Source: Physcomitrium patens (lineage: Eukaryota; Streptophyta; Bryopsida; Funariales; Funariaceae). Taken from it: 64,000 bases of DNA. The notes beneath the pieces are model-generated. The model worked only from the letters and a program-made list of their open reading frames with translations, was not told the DNA's origin and made no database searches. Numbering within the stretch: position 1 is the first letter of the stretch; each line of letters opens with the position of its first letter. Positions 33,258 through 44,395 of the stretch are shown piece by piece. Location of the stretch: NCBI RefSeq assembly GCF_000002425.4, contig NC_037271.1, forward strand, positions 11,478,786 through 11,542,785, in the 5' to 3' direction. The translations under genes were made by a program, and so were the position numbers.

Positions 33258-34933
33258 TGTCGTGTTGTAATACGAGTATACCGTGAAAATATAAAGAAAG
33301 GGGACTTTTATTAATGTTCAGTTACCTCGAATATTGGGAGCAACGACCAACTCCAGTGCAAATACTGAGTGGCCAGGTTCAGTCACCCCATTACAATCAG
33401 CCGGGGCATACTGAAATGCTCCATTCGATTCCAATAACGGGAGTGAGCAGGAAGAGAAAGGACCAATTCACACGACGGGTGAACTTGGTTTGAAGAGCCA
33501 ATTGGATCCAATTTCAAGAACCCAATCCGGGTCCTCTTACCCAATATGAGACCTGCATTGGTCAGGCAACCCAATGCAGTCTAGTTACGGGAACATCCAG
33601 GTTACTACGGACATCTTACCCAATATGAGACCTGCATTGGTCGGGCAACCCAATGCAGTCTAATTACGGGAACATCCAGGTTGCTATGGGCATCTTACCC
33701 AATATGAGACCTGCATTGGTCGGGCAACCCAATGCAGTCTAGTTACGGAAAAATCTAGGTCTTATTACGGGCCTCAGCCAATCTGACGCGAAGGACCAAT
33801 TTGATCCAATTACGGGAACATCTAGGTTGCTACGGGCATCTTACCCAATATGAGACCAGCATTGGTCGGGCAACCCAATGCAGTCTAGTTACGGGAAAAT
33901 CCAGATCTTACTACGGGCCTCAACCAGTCTGACGCAAATGACCAATTTGACCCAATTACACAAACATCCAGGTTACTACGGGCATCTTACCCAATATGAG
34001 ACCTGAATTGGTCGGGCGACTCAATGTGGACCCGAGTACGGGATTTCGATTCTGTTTCAGGCTGTCCTATTCTCTGTGCCGTTTCAGGGAACGTTGTTTT
34101 TGGTAAATGGATTTCTTAAAGGTAAAAATGGAGGAGAAAGCTCTGACGGCGGGAGCCAATTTTGGATCTAAGCTCTGACGATGGGAGCCAATTCCGGATC
34201 CAAGACGAAAGATTGAAGAAATTCAGAGTATAAGGTTAGGAGGAGAATAAGTTTTAGGGGTTTTTTTTTTTTTTTTTTTTTTCAGATCAAGGGAGGGGGT
34301 TTTTTTTGGATCGAAGAGCTAGCTTCAAGCTTTTTTTTTTCAAGGTTACTAGTTCGGTTTCATTGGAGATTTTTGAAGATCAAGGGGGTTGGAGAGGAGC
34401 TTCATGCTTCGAGTCGGGGAAGAAAAGACGGAGGATTGGATTTTTCTTCTTCATAGAGTTTTGGGAAGACTGAGGCAATCATTGCTGAAGTCAGTGTTGT
34501 AATGGTGAATCGGGATTTTTTAATGAAGTGGGTTTGATTACTCTTGACTGTTTTGTGAAATTGAGTTACGTCTGTGATTGAAGAATTAAAAGGGTGTCTA
34601 TAGGATTGAGTATGCAGAGTGAATGAAATTTATTGGGTTAATCTAACAAGATAGTCAGTGGATACAAGATCATAAGTACAAAGCGGTATCGGAGATTAGC
34701 AGAGTGGATTGTTTGGGGTTCTCTGTAACGTCTAGAGACCTATCGGCTGGGACAAAAAGGACTTTGACAAGCAGTCGAAGGGCATCCGTATAGATTTGCG
34801 ATGTATTCTTGCAGTCGTTTATATTCCAGCAGTCAAAAACTGATAGACTGCTTGACTATTGGCGAATCTCCATACTACCTTCTACAGCCAGACGCCCGGC
34901 ACGTTCTCGAGCAGGATAGCACATAATACGACA
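33258..34933 (+). repeat. 5' LTR of element C
   Basis: 1676 bp with inverted ends TGTCGT..ACGACA. It contains a degenerate tandem repeat (33536-34030), T-rich tracts, and further copies of the AGCTCTGACGG/GGAGCCAATT motif. It differs from the 3' LTR by roughly 20 substitutions in the first 350 bp by hand count, nearly all transitions. Confidence 0.92.
33536..34030 (+). repeat. Tandem repeat inside the C LTR
   Basis: The core CTTACCCAATATGAGACC starts at 33536, 33615, 33694, 33840 and 33986, spacings of 79, 79, 146 and 146 bp. Each unit continues with GCATTGGTCGGGCAACCC and GTTACGGGAACATCCAGG. The long unit adds a CTCAGCCAGTCTGACGC block. The 3' LTR has the same array; the solo LTR at 958-2225 has fewer units. 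Confidence 0.9.
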
Positions 34934-34937
34934 AAAG

Positions 34938-34955
34938 TGGTGAATCCGACGTGAA
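34938..34955 (+). promoter_or_regulatory. Primer-binding site of element C (tRNA-Trp type)
   Basis: TGGTGAATCCGACGTGAA starts 4 nt after the LTR. It matches the complement of the 3' end of plant tRNA-Trp as I recall it at 17 of 18 positions (T for C at position 8). This is the usual tRNA priming mode, unlike the chromoviruses in this window. Confidence 0.7.
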
Positions 34956-35003
34956 AGCTTGAGGTAGAAGGTATTGGATTTTGGTTGATTTTATCTTTAT
35001 TTT

Positions 35004-37376
35004 ATGGAAAACAAAAATAAAAATTTTGAAGGATTTTTGGGAGGAGTTTCTGGTGATGATTCTTCTAAAGGACAAGGTATGCACATGGATCCGTCTATTG
35101 CTAGTATGTTTCAAGCCTTCTCATTATCAATGCAGCAACAGCAAAGCAATGATCGAAAAGAAGCTTTGGCAACCAAAGCATTGCAAGCAGTGGTCAATAA
35201 AATTGATCAATTTGATGGAAGGCATATTTCAAGGTATTTAAGATGTTATGTCCGTGAAATGGAATTAAATCGGGTTTCTGAGAAGAAAATGGTTGAACTA
35301 TTTGGACTTGCCATGATACCGGAGATAAGAGACCACATTACATCGATTACGGATCATTATGGGAATTCATGGGAGGTTTTTTTACATGCATTGAAAGACG
35401 AATATTTCTTGGAAGATGCTGATCGCGTTACTAAAAAGCTGTTTGTGGAATGGATTGAACGGCCCAATAAGAATTTGCAAGCAACAGAGCTACTAAGGGA
35501 ATTTGAGAGGCAGTACTCTCAATTGTCGAAGGTAGAAAAATTGACATTGGAGCTGAACAAAGTTGATCTATTTCTTCAAGTTGCTGATAGAGAATTGCAA
35601 GAGAAATTAGAACTCCTTCTTAAAGACAAAGAAGAAGATGAAGGATTGACAACGAGGTGGAAGAACGTTGAAGATGCGGTGGGGTTGCTTACATAAAAAG
35701 AAAGGAGGAAGGATAGGAGCAATATTCAGAAAACAGTACAAGCACCCAAAGCTCCAGTACGTACAACACCACCAACAATGCCTACAGTTCAACCTTTGAC
35801 ATGCTTATCAAAGAAAGCAGATATAGGGATGGAAGAAATTATACGAGGAATGCGAGATCTTCAAATCAAATTGGCAAGACTTGAAGAGAATACTTCTATA
35901 AATAATTCGAAGAATGTTTCAAAACAAGGATATGTACAAAGATGCATTTGATGTGATGATGCTTCACACACTAGAAAAGATTGCAATGAATTTAATAATA
36001 TGATACGGCAGGGAATTATTTGCTGGAAAGATGGAAAGATAGCATTGAAAAATAGAGAGGATCTTCTTCAAACCAATTTTGGCAAGGAAGGAATGAGAGC
36101 ATTGGTTCAAGATTACCTAAAAGAGCATGAAACAGCAGCACGAGAAAGTGCAAGTTATGGTGCTAGAGTAGATGATGAAATTAGTGGAAGTAGAGAAACT
36201 AGTGAGTTTTGGACTTCTGCCGTTTCTACAATGCAAGAAGGGAAATTACCTCGAGAAGCGTTATTGAGAACTGCAGCTACAATACGAGGTAGAACAGGTT
36301 GGGAGGATCCTGTTGAGTCTCTTTCAGTTCATGCATATATTGCTAAGAGCCAACATGAAGCTTTGATGGAAGAAAAGAGACGAGAAAATTTTGATGATAC
36401 TAGAGAAGGAAATTCTTCTAAAAGGCAAACTCAAGGAGACAAGGCTCGGGAGGCAGCTTCACAAGAATTGCCTCTAAAGGATACCTCAGTATCACTGAGA
36501 GAAAAAACGAAGGAGACAAAAGATAAGGGCAAATCAATTGCTTATAAGCTACTTTCTGACATTGAAGTGGCAACAAATTTGAAAGGGGTGTTGGAAGAAC
36601 GTATATTAAATGCTAAGGTGGAATTCACATTGAAAGAAGTCTTGGAAATTGCAAAGAAGGAGTTTCATGATGTTATCATTGACAGCGTTAAGCGAAAGAG
36701 GCAATTAATGGGCGAAACTGGAATGAGTCATGCTATTGATGCAAGAATATATAGAGATGAAGAAGAGGTTGATATTGGTTACAAGCAACCAACAAATGAA
36801 AAGAATGGGTATAATCAACGAGTACGTTTCGAAGATTCTAGTGACAAGGAAATGGAAACTTTGAGCCATTATACTCGGAAACATTGGGCAAGGGTAACTA
36901 CTGAGGTATTGGTGAAAGTAGGAGATATAGAAGAACCAATAGTTGCTTTAGTCGACCACGGTTCTGAAATAAATCTCATGTCTAAAAATCTTTATAAGAA
37001 GCAAAAATGGCCAATTGATATGGAACATGGATGGGCAATTCGAGCAGCTAATAACACACGGGGCGAATTATATGGAGCTTGTCCAGATGTCAAAATTCGG
37101 ATTGGGGATGTTGCGACGGAGCAACATTTCTTTGTTCAAGATACAACGTCTTATCCGTTGATTTTAGGACAACCTTATATTACGGCAACACGGATGGAAA
37201 CAAAAGTACTTGACGATGGTTCTGCTTATGCAAGGGTACGGAGCGAAGATGGGAGGAAAGCTGTACAATTTCTAACAGTACCTCCTAACCATGAACAAAA
37301 TCGAGATAGGTTGAGGGAGAAACCATTGCCAAAGATTGTTGAAGGATTTAAGGATTTTGGGGAGGTACCACTGTAA
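35004..37376 (+). pseudogene. gag-pro: gag-protease ORF of element C
   Basis: One frame from ATG 35004 to TAA 37374-37376, interrupted by TAA 35694-35696 and TGA 35949-35951. The N-terminal capsid part (35004-35693) has the RDHITSITDHYGNSWEVF region. A zinc knuckle RCI-stop-CDDASHTRKDC lies at about 35940-35980: the TGA replaces what should be a codon inside CX2CX4HX4C. The protease lies at 36880-37260 with ALVDHGSEINLMS (active DHG at 36954-36962, where most retropepsins have DSG or DTG) and PLILGQPYI. A long charged region separates knuckle and protease. Confidence 0.88.
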
Positions 37377-38650
37377 AGCGAGATTATGGAGGTACAAAGG
37401 AGGAGGTACTCTCGCGAGATGAAGGTGCCTTTGATGCGAGTTTTATTGGTATATTGGAGAATGAAAATATTATGTATAAGAAAGTTGATGATTTTAAAAG
37501 AAAAGAAAGAAAAAGATTATATGATATTGAAGGACAATTATGCAAGTTAGGTACATTACAAGATGATGAGAGGATTTTAGGTGTTTATGAAGAAAATGGA
37601 CTGGAAGATTCATTGGAATTGATTACATCTATTGCGTTAGGGAATAATGATAAGATTGTTGAGATTCATTCAAGAGAGGTTTATACCATGCTTGAATCTT
37701 TTCAAGCACCGAAAGTCACTATAGAGACGAGATATAAAACGACAGATAAGAAGGTAAAGCCTGTTGCCGGACCATTACCAGAAGATTCTAAAGAACAAAT
37801 GGGAGAAGCATCAAAAGAAGCAAGTTTAAGAGATCCAATGAGTATTGGACATCAGTTTACTAAAGAAACTTTTGAAGAATTGAAGATTGGTTCTGATGGT
37901 TCTTTATTGCTGGAGGAAATTACTTGCTTCAAAAAGATGTTGGCTAAACAAGGTAGATCGTTTGCTTTCGAATCTCATGAAATTGGGTGTGTGGATCCAA
38001 ATATTATAACACCTATGGTTATCTTCACTGTACCACATGTACCTTGGAATCTAAGACCGATTCCAGTACCGAGGGCACATTTACCTAAATTGGTGGAACT
38101 ATTAAAAGAAAAGATAAAGATGAAAATATTGGAACCTTCATTTGCGCCGTATTCTAGTCGATGGTTTACGGTACCTAAGAAGAATGGGTCACTATGGTTT
38201 ATTCAAGATATGCAACCGGTAAATGCAGTAACTGCCAGGAATGCAGGAATTGGACCTATTGTGGATGAATTTACAGAGGCGTTTGCTGGAAGGGCGATCT
38301 ATTCAATGGGTGACTTGTATTCAGGTTATGATCAATTTCAACTTGCCGAAGGAAGTAGAGATATGAAAAAAATGAGGACACCACTTGGATTGGTTAGAAT
38401 GTGCACTCTTCCTCAAGGCGCGACCAACTTAGTTGCGCATATGATGAATGGGATGAATAAGGTATTGAAAGATTTTATTCCGGAAAAGACTATGCCTTTT
38501 CTGGATGATGTTCCTATAAAAGGGTGCAGAGAAGGAGACAAGGATGAAACTTTAGATACGAGGAGGTGTCGCAAATATGTTGTTGATCATATATAAGATT
38601 GTGAAAAGATTTTAACTCGGCTTGGAGAAGTTCATCTTACATTATCGGGT
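37377..38650 (+). pseudogene. pol: pol of element C: reverse transcriptase
   Basis: Frame -1 to gag-pro; open from before the gag-pro stop through TTG 37454 to TAA 38594-38596, then readable onward in the same frame. RT blocks: SSRWFTVPKKNGSLWFIQD, SMGDLYSGYDQFQLAEGSRD, the tip TPLGLVRMCTLPQGATN and the catalytic FLDD at 38498-38509. Phenylalanine at the first position is unusual for Ty3 but seems characteristic of this lineage. The stretch 37600-37900 before RT has no recognised domain. Confidence 0.88.
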
Positions 38651-39577
38651 ATGAAGTCTGTATTAGGAGTACGAGAGGTTGTAATTGTTGGACATTTATG
38701 TGGATCTTACGGAAGAAAACCAGATCCGACTAAAGTTGATGCAATTGGAAGGATGAAAGAGGATTGTGATTCTTTAACAGAGGTTCGCAGGTTTTTGGGT
38801 GCATGTATATTTTATCGAATCTGGATCCCTCATTTTGCTCACATAGCAGATCCATTATATGAACTATTACGTAAGGATTACCGATTTAAATGGGAAGAAA
38901 GGCATATTCAGGCAATGCAAAGATTAAAGAAATTATTGATGTCACCTCCAATATTGAGGAAGGTTGATTATAAGTGCAATAGACTAGTGATTCTTACTGT
39001 AGACGCTAGTCCAATTGCCATTGGATGGACTGTGGGTCAAGATGATTCAAATGGGAGTAGATTTGCAGTTCGATTTGGGGCTAAAGTTTTAAGTATTCGT
39101 CAGCGTGTATATTTGCAAGTCAAAAGAGAACTTTGGGGAGTCGTTTCAGCTATAAAAGCTGAAAAGGACTATTTGATTGAGGTAGTAGTAGTAATTGAAA
39201 CAGATTGCTTGCCATTGCTTGAAATGATTATTAACTGTTCAACGCCAGATATTGCAATGTTGAGATGGATTGCTTATATTAAGTCACTAAATCCAGAATT
39301 TAAGCATATTACTGGGAAAGACAATTTAGTATCAGACATGCTATCTCGAGCAAGATATGAGAGGGAGGACGAAATGGTTGAAGACATTAATGACGTCGGA
39401 TTGAAATTCTATTCAATATCAAATCTCAACAGAGAAGACAAGCTATTTCTTGAAGAATCTTATGAAGGAGAATTATTGGATATTGGTCATTACTTGAATA
39501 CCTTGACTAAGCAGGGAAATTGGTCTACAAAAAAATTCAAACAAATAAGAAAAAAAGCATATGGATTTTTACTTTGA
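38651..39577 (+). pseudogene. pol: pol of element C: connection and RNase H
   Basis: The VRRFLGACIFYRIWIPHFAHI connection block is followed by RNase H with LTVDASPIAIGWTVGQ, KRELWGVVSAIKAEKDYL and ETDCLPLL, which carry the catalytic acidic residues, then SLNPEFKHITGKDNLVSDML. Ends at TGA 39575-39577, probably an arginine codon changed by C to T; the frame continues. Confidence 0.88.
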
Positions 39578-40780
39578 GATGGATTCTTATGGAAGAGACC
39601 GAAGAAAGGAATTGGGATGCCACGACGAGTGATAGGCAAAAAAGAAGAAAGACTAAAATTATTAAAGGAGTTTTATGATAGTTTATGGGCAGGGCATAGA
39701 GGAATCTGGGCTACTTTTGCTAAATTCAAGGAACGATATTGGTGGAAAAATATGTATCGAGATGTGCTCTCATTTGTAGAGTCATGTGAAATCTGTCAAT
39801 CGTATTCTAATATCCGACATCGAGATGGTCTTCATCCTACGTATCCTCTGGCTATTCATTTTAAATGGGTTGTTGATTTGGTTATTATGTCGGTTGGGTT
39901 ATGGTAGATGAGATATTTGGTTTTAGCTTTTGAAGATTTATCAAATCAAGTAGAAGGAAGAGCATTGAGGACAAAATCTACAGAGGGGATTTGTAGGTTT
40001 TTGCTTGAAGATGTCATTTGCCGCTACGGATGCGTAGGAAAAATCACTGCAGATCGTGGAGAATTAAATGCACAAGAAGCTCGTAAGTTCTTTGAAAGAT
40101 GTAGAGTTAAACTATCACTGACTACTGCTTATAATCCAGAAGGGAATGCAAAAAGCGAATGCGGTCACCCACCGATTGTGAAAGCATTAGTTAAAGCTTG
40201 TAATGGGAAAGTTAAAGAGTGGCCACGGCTTTTGTCATTTGCATTATGGGCTGATCGAACAACACATAGTTCGGTGACAGGATATATGCCAATAGAGCTT
40301 ATGACAGGTCAAAAACCAATTATGTCGATTGAAGAAAAGGTACTTACTTGGAGTATGCTACCATGGGAAGATGGATTGACAAGAGAAGAACTTCTGGCTA
40401 TTAGGATTCGACAATTGGAGCAAAGAACGGAAGATGTGCAAATAGCATTGGAAAGGTTAAAAAGAGCAAGGTTACAAAACAAGGCGCGATTCGATAAGCA
40501 ACATCAATTGAGACCAAAAGCAATCGAGGAAGGTGACTGGGTACTTGTTTATGACAATAGTCTGGATAATCAACATAGTACTTTGCAAAAATTTTCAAAA
40601 CGTTGGTTTGGACCATATGTAGTAACAACTGTTCATGATAATGCGACTTACTCATTACGGGAGTTAGATGGTACAAAATTGAAAATACCAATTGCAGGGA
40701 AGCGAGTAAAAATATTTAAACGAAGACATGCGGAGATGAATATGGAAGACCTTAATGAAGGTATAGAGATTCCGCAGTAA
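39578..40780 (+). pseudogene. pol: pol of element C: integrase
   Basis: HHCC-like region at 39660-39810 (GHRGIWATF.. and CEICQSY). First catalytic aspartate in KWVVDLVIM; TAG at 39905-39907 interrupts; second in ITADRGELNAQ; glutamate in NPEGNAKSECGH. A C-terminal GPY-like block FGPYVVTTVHDNATYSL follows, with no chromodomain. TAA at 40778-40780 may itself be premature, because the frame continues as an acidic tail to a TGA near 40850. Confidence 0.88.
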
Positions 40781-40896
40781 GAGATTGAAAGTGATTTGGA
40801 TAATGAAGGTGACGAAGACAAATTGGGCAAAGACGTAGAGGATATATTCTGAATCAAACAACAATTGGGTAAATTGGTGCATACCAGAGGATGCAT

Positions 40897-40914
40897 AGGT
40901 TCAGAGGGGGTGAA
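40897..40914 (+). promoter_or_regulatory. Polypurine tract of element C
   Basis: AGGTTCAGAGGGGGTGAA immediately before the 3' LTR at 40915. Confidence 0.8.
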
Positions 40915-42349
40915 TGTCGTATTGTAACACGAGTATATCGTGAAAATATAAAGAAAGGGGACTTTTATTAATGTTCAGTTACCTCGAATATTGGAAGCAA
41001 CGACCAACTCCAGTGCAAATACTGAGTAGCCAGGTTCAGTCACCCCGTTACAGTCAGCCGGGGCATACTGAAATGTTCCATTCGATTCCAATAATGGGAG
41101 TTAGCAGGAAGAGAAAGGACCAATTCACACGACGAATGAGCTTGGTTCGAAGAGCCAATTGGATCCAATTTCAAGAATTCAATCTGGATCCTCTTATCCA
41201 ATATGAGACCTGCATTGGTCAGGCAACCCAATGCAGTCTAGTTACGGGAACATTCAGGTTACTACGGGCATCTTACCCAATATGAGACCTACATTGGTCG
41301 GGCAACCCAATGCAGTCTAATTACGGGAACATCCAGGTTGCTATGGGCATCTTACCCAATATGAGACCTGCATTGGTCGGGCAATCCAATGCAGTCTAGT
41401 TACGGGAAAATCTAGGTCTTACTACGGGCCTCAGCCAGTCTGACGCGAAGGACCAATTTGATCCAATTACGGGAACATCCAGGTTGCTACGGGCATCTTA
41501 TCCAATATGAGACCAGCATTGGTCGGGCAACCCAATGCAGTCTAGTTACGGGAAAATCCAGGTCTTACTACGAGCCTCAGCCAGTCTGACGCAAAGGACG
41601 AATTTGACCCAATTACGCAAATATCCAGGTTACTATGGGCATCTTATCCAATATAAGACCTGAATTGGTCGGGCGACTCAATGTGGACCCGAGTACGGGG
41701 TTTCGATTCTGTTTCAGGCTGTCCTATTCTCTGTGCCGTTTCAGGGAACGTTGTTTTTGGTAAATGGATTTCTTAAAGGTAAAAATGGAGGAGGAAGCTC
41801 TGACGGCGGGAGCCAATTTTGGATCTAAGCTCTGATGATGGGAGCCAATTCCGGATCTTAGACGGAAGATTGAAGAAATTCAGAGGATAAGGTTAGGGGG
41901 AGAATAAGTTTTAGGGGGTTTTTTTTTTTCAGATCAGGGGGGGGGGTTTTTTTTTTTAGATCGCAGAGCTAGCTTCAAGCTTTTTTTTTTCAAGGTTACT
42001 AGTTCGATTTGATTGGAGGTTTTTGAAGATCAAGGAGATTGGAGAGGAGCTTCATGTTTCGACTCGGGGAAGAAAAGACGGAGAATTGGATTTTTCTTCT
42101 TCATAGAGTTTTGAAAAGACTGAGGCAATCGTTGCTGAAGTCAGTGTTGTAATGGTGAATCGGGATTTTTTTAATGAAGTGGATTTGATTACTCTTGACT
42201 GTTTTGTGAAATCGAGTTACGTCTGTGATTGAAGAATTAAAAGGGTGTCTATAGGATTGAATATGCGGAATGAATGAAATTTATTGGGTTAATCTAGCAA
42301 GACAGTCAGTGGATACAAGATCGTAAGTACAAAGCGGTATCGAAGATTA
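40915..42349 (+). repeat. 3' LTR of element C, 3'-truncated
   Basis: Matches the 5' LTR from its first base until CGAAGATTA at 42349, then B gag sequence begins. About 250 bp present at the end of the 5' LTR and of the solo LTR are missing. The B gag frame resumes within a few bases. Confidence 0.9.
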
Positions 42350-42353
42350 ACGT

Positions 42354-42404
42354 AGCGAGGGCATTCATGATAGCATCCAACTTGGACTCCGAACTTTTTG
42401 TCAT
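42354..42404 (-). pseudogene. gag N-terminus of chromovirus B
   Basis: ATG at 42402-42404 on the minus strand opens MTKSSESKLDAIMNALA. Joined across element C it continues in frame at 33252 with LSQNTAEIEGVV, showing that no B coding sequence was lost. Probably a short coiled coil. Confidence 0.8.
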
Positions 42405-42472
42405 ACTAATGTCTTGGCCTCCGGCCATTTTAAAAGAAGGACAAAAATGCCTCTACAAGGAGACAATATTGG

Positions 42473-42616
42473 TTTAGAGGAGGGTACTCCGCAACCTCTA
42501 AAATGCCTTAAGAGCTTCAAGGAAATGGGTAATCGACTCTTTCCTAGAAGAATAAGACTCCAATATTATAACAAAAGAAGTATCAGTTTAGAGGAGGATA
42601 ATCCGCAACCTCTAAA
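42473..42616 (-). promoter_or_regulatory. Leader stem-loops of chromovirus B
   Basis: Two near-identical hairpins with perfect 8-bp arms TTTAGAGG/CCTCTAAA (42473-42502 and 42587-42616) enclosing loops with TTGCGGAGTACCC and TTGCGGATTATCC in sense. A third, weaker one around GTGCAGATTACCCC lies near 42635-42660. Same loop core as in A, D, F and G, with different arms. Confidence 0.65.
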
Positions 42617-42695
42617 ATGCGAGTACACTTCCAAGCAGAGGGGTAATCTGCACTCTAACGAGGTAGAAACTAACTCTGATATCTGAGGTGAGTGC

Positions 42696-42706
42696 AGTCT
42701 CGACAA
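42696..42706 (-). promoter_or_regulatory. Self-primer binding site of chromovirus B
   Basis: Sense TTGTCGAGACT, separated from the LTR end (42709) by the 2-nt spacer GT. It pairs 11/11 with the predicted transcript start in the 3' LTR (28014-28024). Confidence 0.78.
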
Positions 42707-42708
42707 AC

Positions 42709-43082
42709 TATCACAAACACAGAAATACAGACTCGAGATCTAACAAGAAGTTTAAGAAGAACTAGCAAGAACTAGATTAATCAGATGAATACAAGAACAA
42801 CACCAGAGAGGTGAGCTAGAGCTCCAAGAGATGTGTTGTCAAGACTGAAGAACTCTTCAGCCTCGATTCCAATATATTCTCCTATTTAGGAAGCTTCTCA
42901 AGTAACTTCTACCAACTAGGAAGCTTCTAAAAGGTTCTAGAGACTTCCTTCTAGAAGGTTCTAAAGACTATGTCCCTAACATCTTCTATCAATTAAGAAG
43001 CTTCTAGAAGGTTCCAGAGACTTGCTTCTAGAAGGTTCTAGAAACTTATCTCTAGAAGGTTCTAAAGACTATGTCCCTTATA
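42709..43082 (-). repeat. 5' LTR of chromovirus B
   Basis: 374 bp, homologous to 27900-28284, with terminal changes (TATCAC.. and ..TTATA in plus orientation). Followed by TCTAG at 43083-43087, the right copy of the target duplication. Confidence 0.9.
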
Positions 43083-44395
43083 TCTAGTCCTTATAGGAAG
43101 AAAGGTGTACAAGTCCCATATGGGTTGTAGCACCTTGGGTATATGTAGGAAGATAAGACTAAGGCCTCAAGGCCTCTTTAGAAACTCTTATACACTACAT
43201 GTGAGCCTTGGTGAGGCTCAAACCCTTGATCTATAAGAAAATTATCCTTGAGGTAAAATATTTTTACTTAACTTTTTGTTTATTTACTTGTTGTTTCAAA
43301 CCTTCATAACTTACTCATAGTAATTCGGATTTATATATTTTTTATACCAATGGAAAGAAAAAAAAAATATCTATCTAAAAATATATTTTTTATAGAATAG
43401 ATATTAGTTCGTTTCTGTAAGATATTGATAAAATAGACTAATAGTCTATAGAATAGTCAGTTCAGGAGGACAGATGGTTAACTTAGTTATTAAAAGAAAT
43501 TAATTACAGGATTATGGTTAGAATCTAGGAATAGAAAGTAAGTATATAGGAATTGTAGAAGTTAGTCTAAGGGCCAAACTGTGATAGTCATGAGCCAAAG
43601 TAAGCTTGGTGCTACTTTTTTGTTTCTTTGTTGTTGAAGAGTAATGGATAGTTTCTGAATATTGTGAAGTAAATTTGTGGAACAAATCAAAGATTGATTT
43701 ATGAGTTATTGATTATATAATTCGAGTACTATGTGGTTGGATTATTGTGAGAAGATATTAAGAGTTTGTTATCAAATTTTGTAGAAGATTATTAATGGAT
43801 AGAAGATTATGATTATTGTTTATTGAGAGTTATGTGTATTTTGATAGAAGAAGTTTGTGATTATAGAAATTATGTGAAGACAGATTTTTTGGAGTGGAAG
43901 TTTATTATTTTTGGTGTTGGATGGAATTTATGTATTTGGAGCGGTCTTTTAAGACAGTGCGAGAATTGTATTTTGTTGTTATCAATGATTATAGAGTACT
44001 ATTAGGAAGTGGAAAGTATTGTAGTATTATTTGGTGTTTTGAATGATTTAGAATACGATTAATTATATGACCTTAACAAGTAGAACTCATATACTTAGTC
44101 TTTTCCTATGTTTGAATCTCCCTAAACAGGTTTATTCTGAAAAGAATTTCTAGAATAAGTAAAATGATAATTATACTTTTTATTTTTTATTTTTTATTAG
44201 GTGAAAACACAATGAACAGATTGTGACTAAGTTTTGGATTGTATATTTGCATGTATATATTTCTTTCCCTTATTTGTATTATTTTCTTCTTTTGTTCTTG
44301 TTCATTGCATCTTTTACTTTAGATTACTTATTACAAGTAACTTTTAATTGATGTCATCTTGTAATTTGGATAGAGGGGTGAAATTTACACTCATA

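Larger units (their letters stand above)
33258..42349 (+). mobile_element. Element C, divergent Ty3 retrotransposon with long LTRs
   Basis: Plus-strand LTR element: 5' LTR 33258-34933 (1676 bp), tRNA-Trp-type primer site, gag-protease ORF, pol ORF, polypurine tract and a 3' LTR from 40915 that lacks its last about 250 bp. Six in-frame stops. No chromodomain. RT has FLDD instead of YLDD. It is inserted in the gag of B; the flanks AATGT (33253-33257) and AACGT (42349-42353) look like a target duplication with one transition. The protein set recalls a Ty3 lineage I associate with basidiomycete fungi and some seedless plants; this is recollection, not a search. Confidence 0.9.
27900..43082 (-). 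mobile_element. Chromovirus B, interrupted by element C
   Basis: Minus-strand chromovirus of a second family, with LTRs of 385 bp (27900-28284) and 374 bp (42709-43082) and a perfect 5-bp duplication TCTAG. Order in sense: LTR, primer-binding site, leader, gag, pol, third ORF, polypurine tract, LTR. Gag is split by element C (33258-42349). Proteins are clearly related to those of A, but the LTR and primer sequences are different. Multiple stops throughout. Confidence 0.93.
27204..44395. mobile_element. Insertion E (about 2 kb without its own nested elements)
   Basis: Sequence foreign to D, present as 27204-27894 and 43088-44395 once B is removed. Its ends are TATGAGT (27204) and ACTCATA (ending 44395), perfect 7-bp inverted repeats. 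The flanks ATATC and ATATG match at four of five positions. Alternatively it is a long solo LTR, since it also reads TGAGT..ACTCA. No coding capacity was recognised. The second insert in D (46800-48740) shows a similar terminus. Confidence 0.5.

Noticed and set aside
35004-40780. Element C as a chromovirus
   Set aside because: Its integrase C-terminus has a GPY-like block and acidic tail but no chromodomain.
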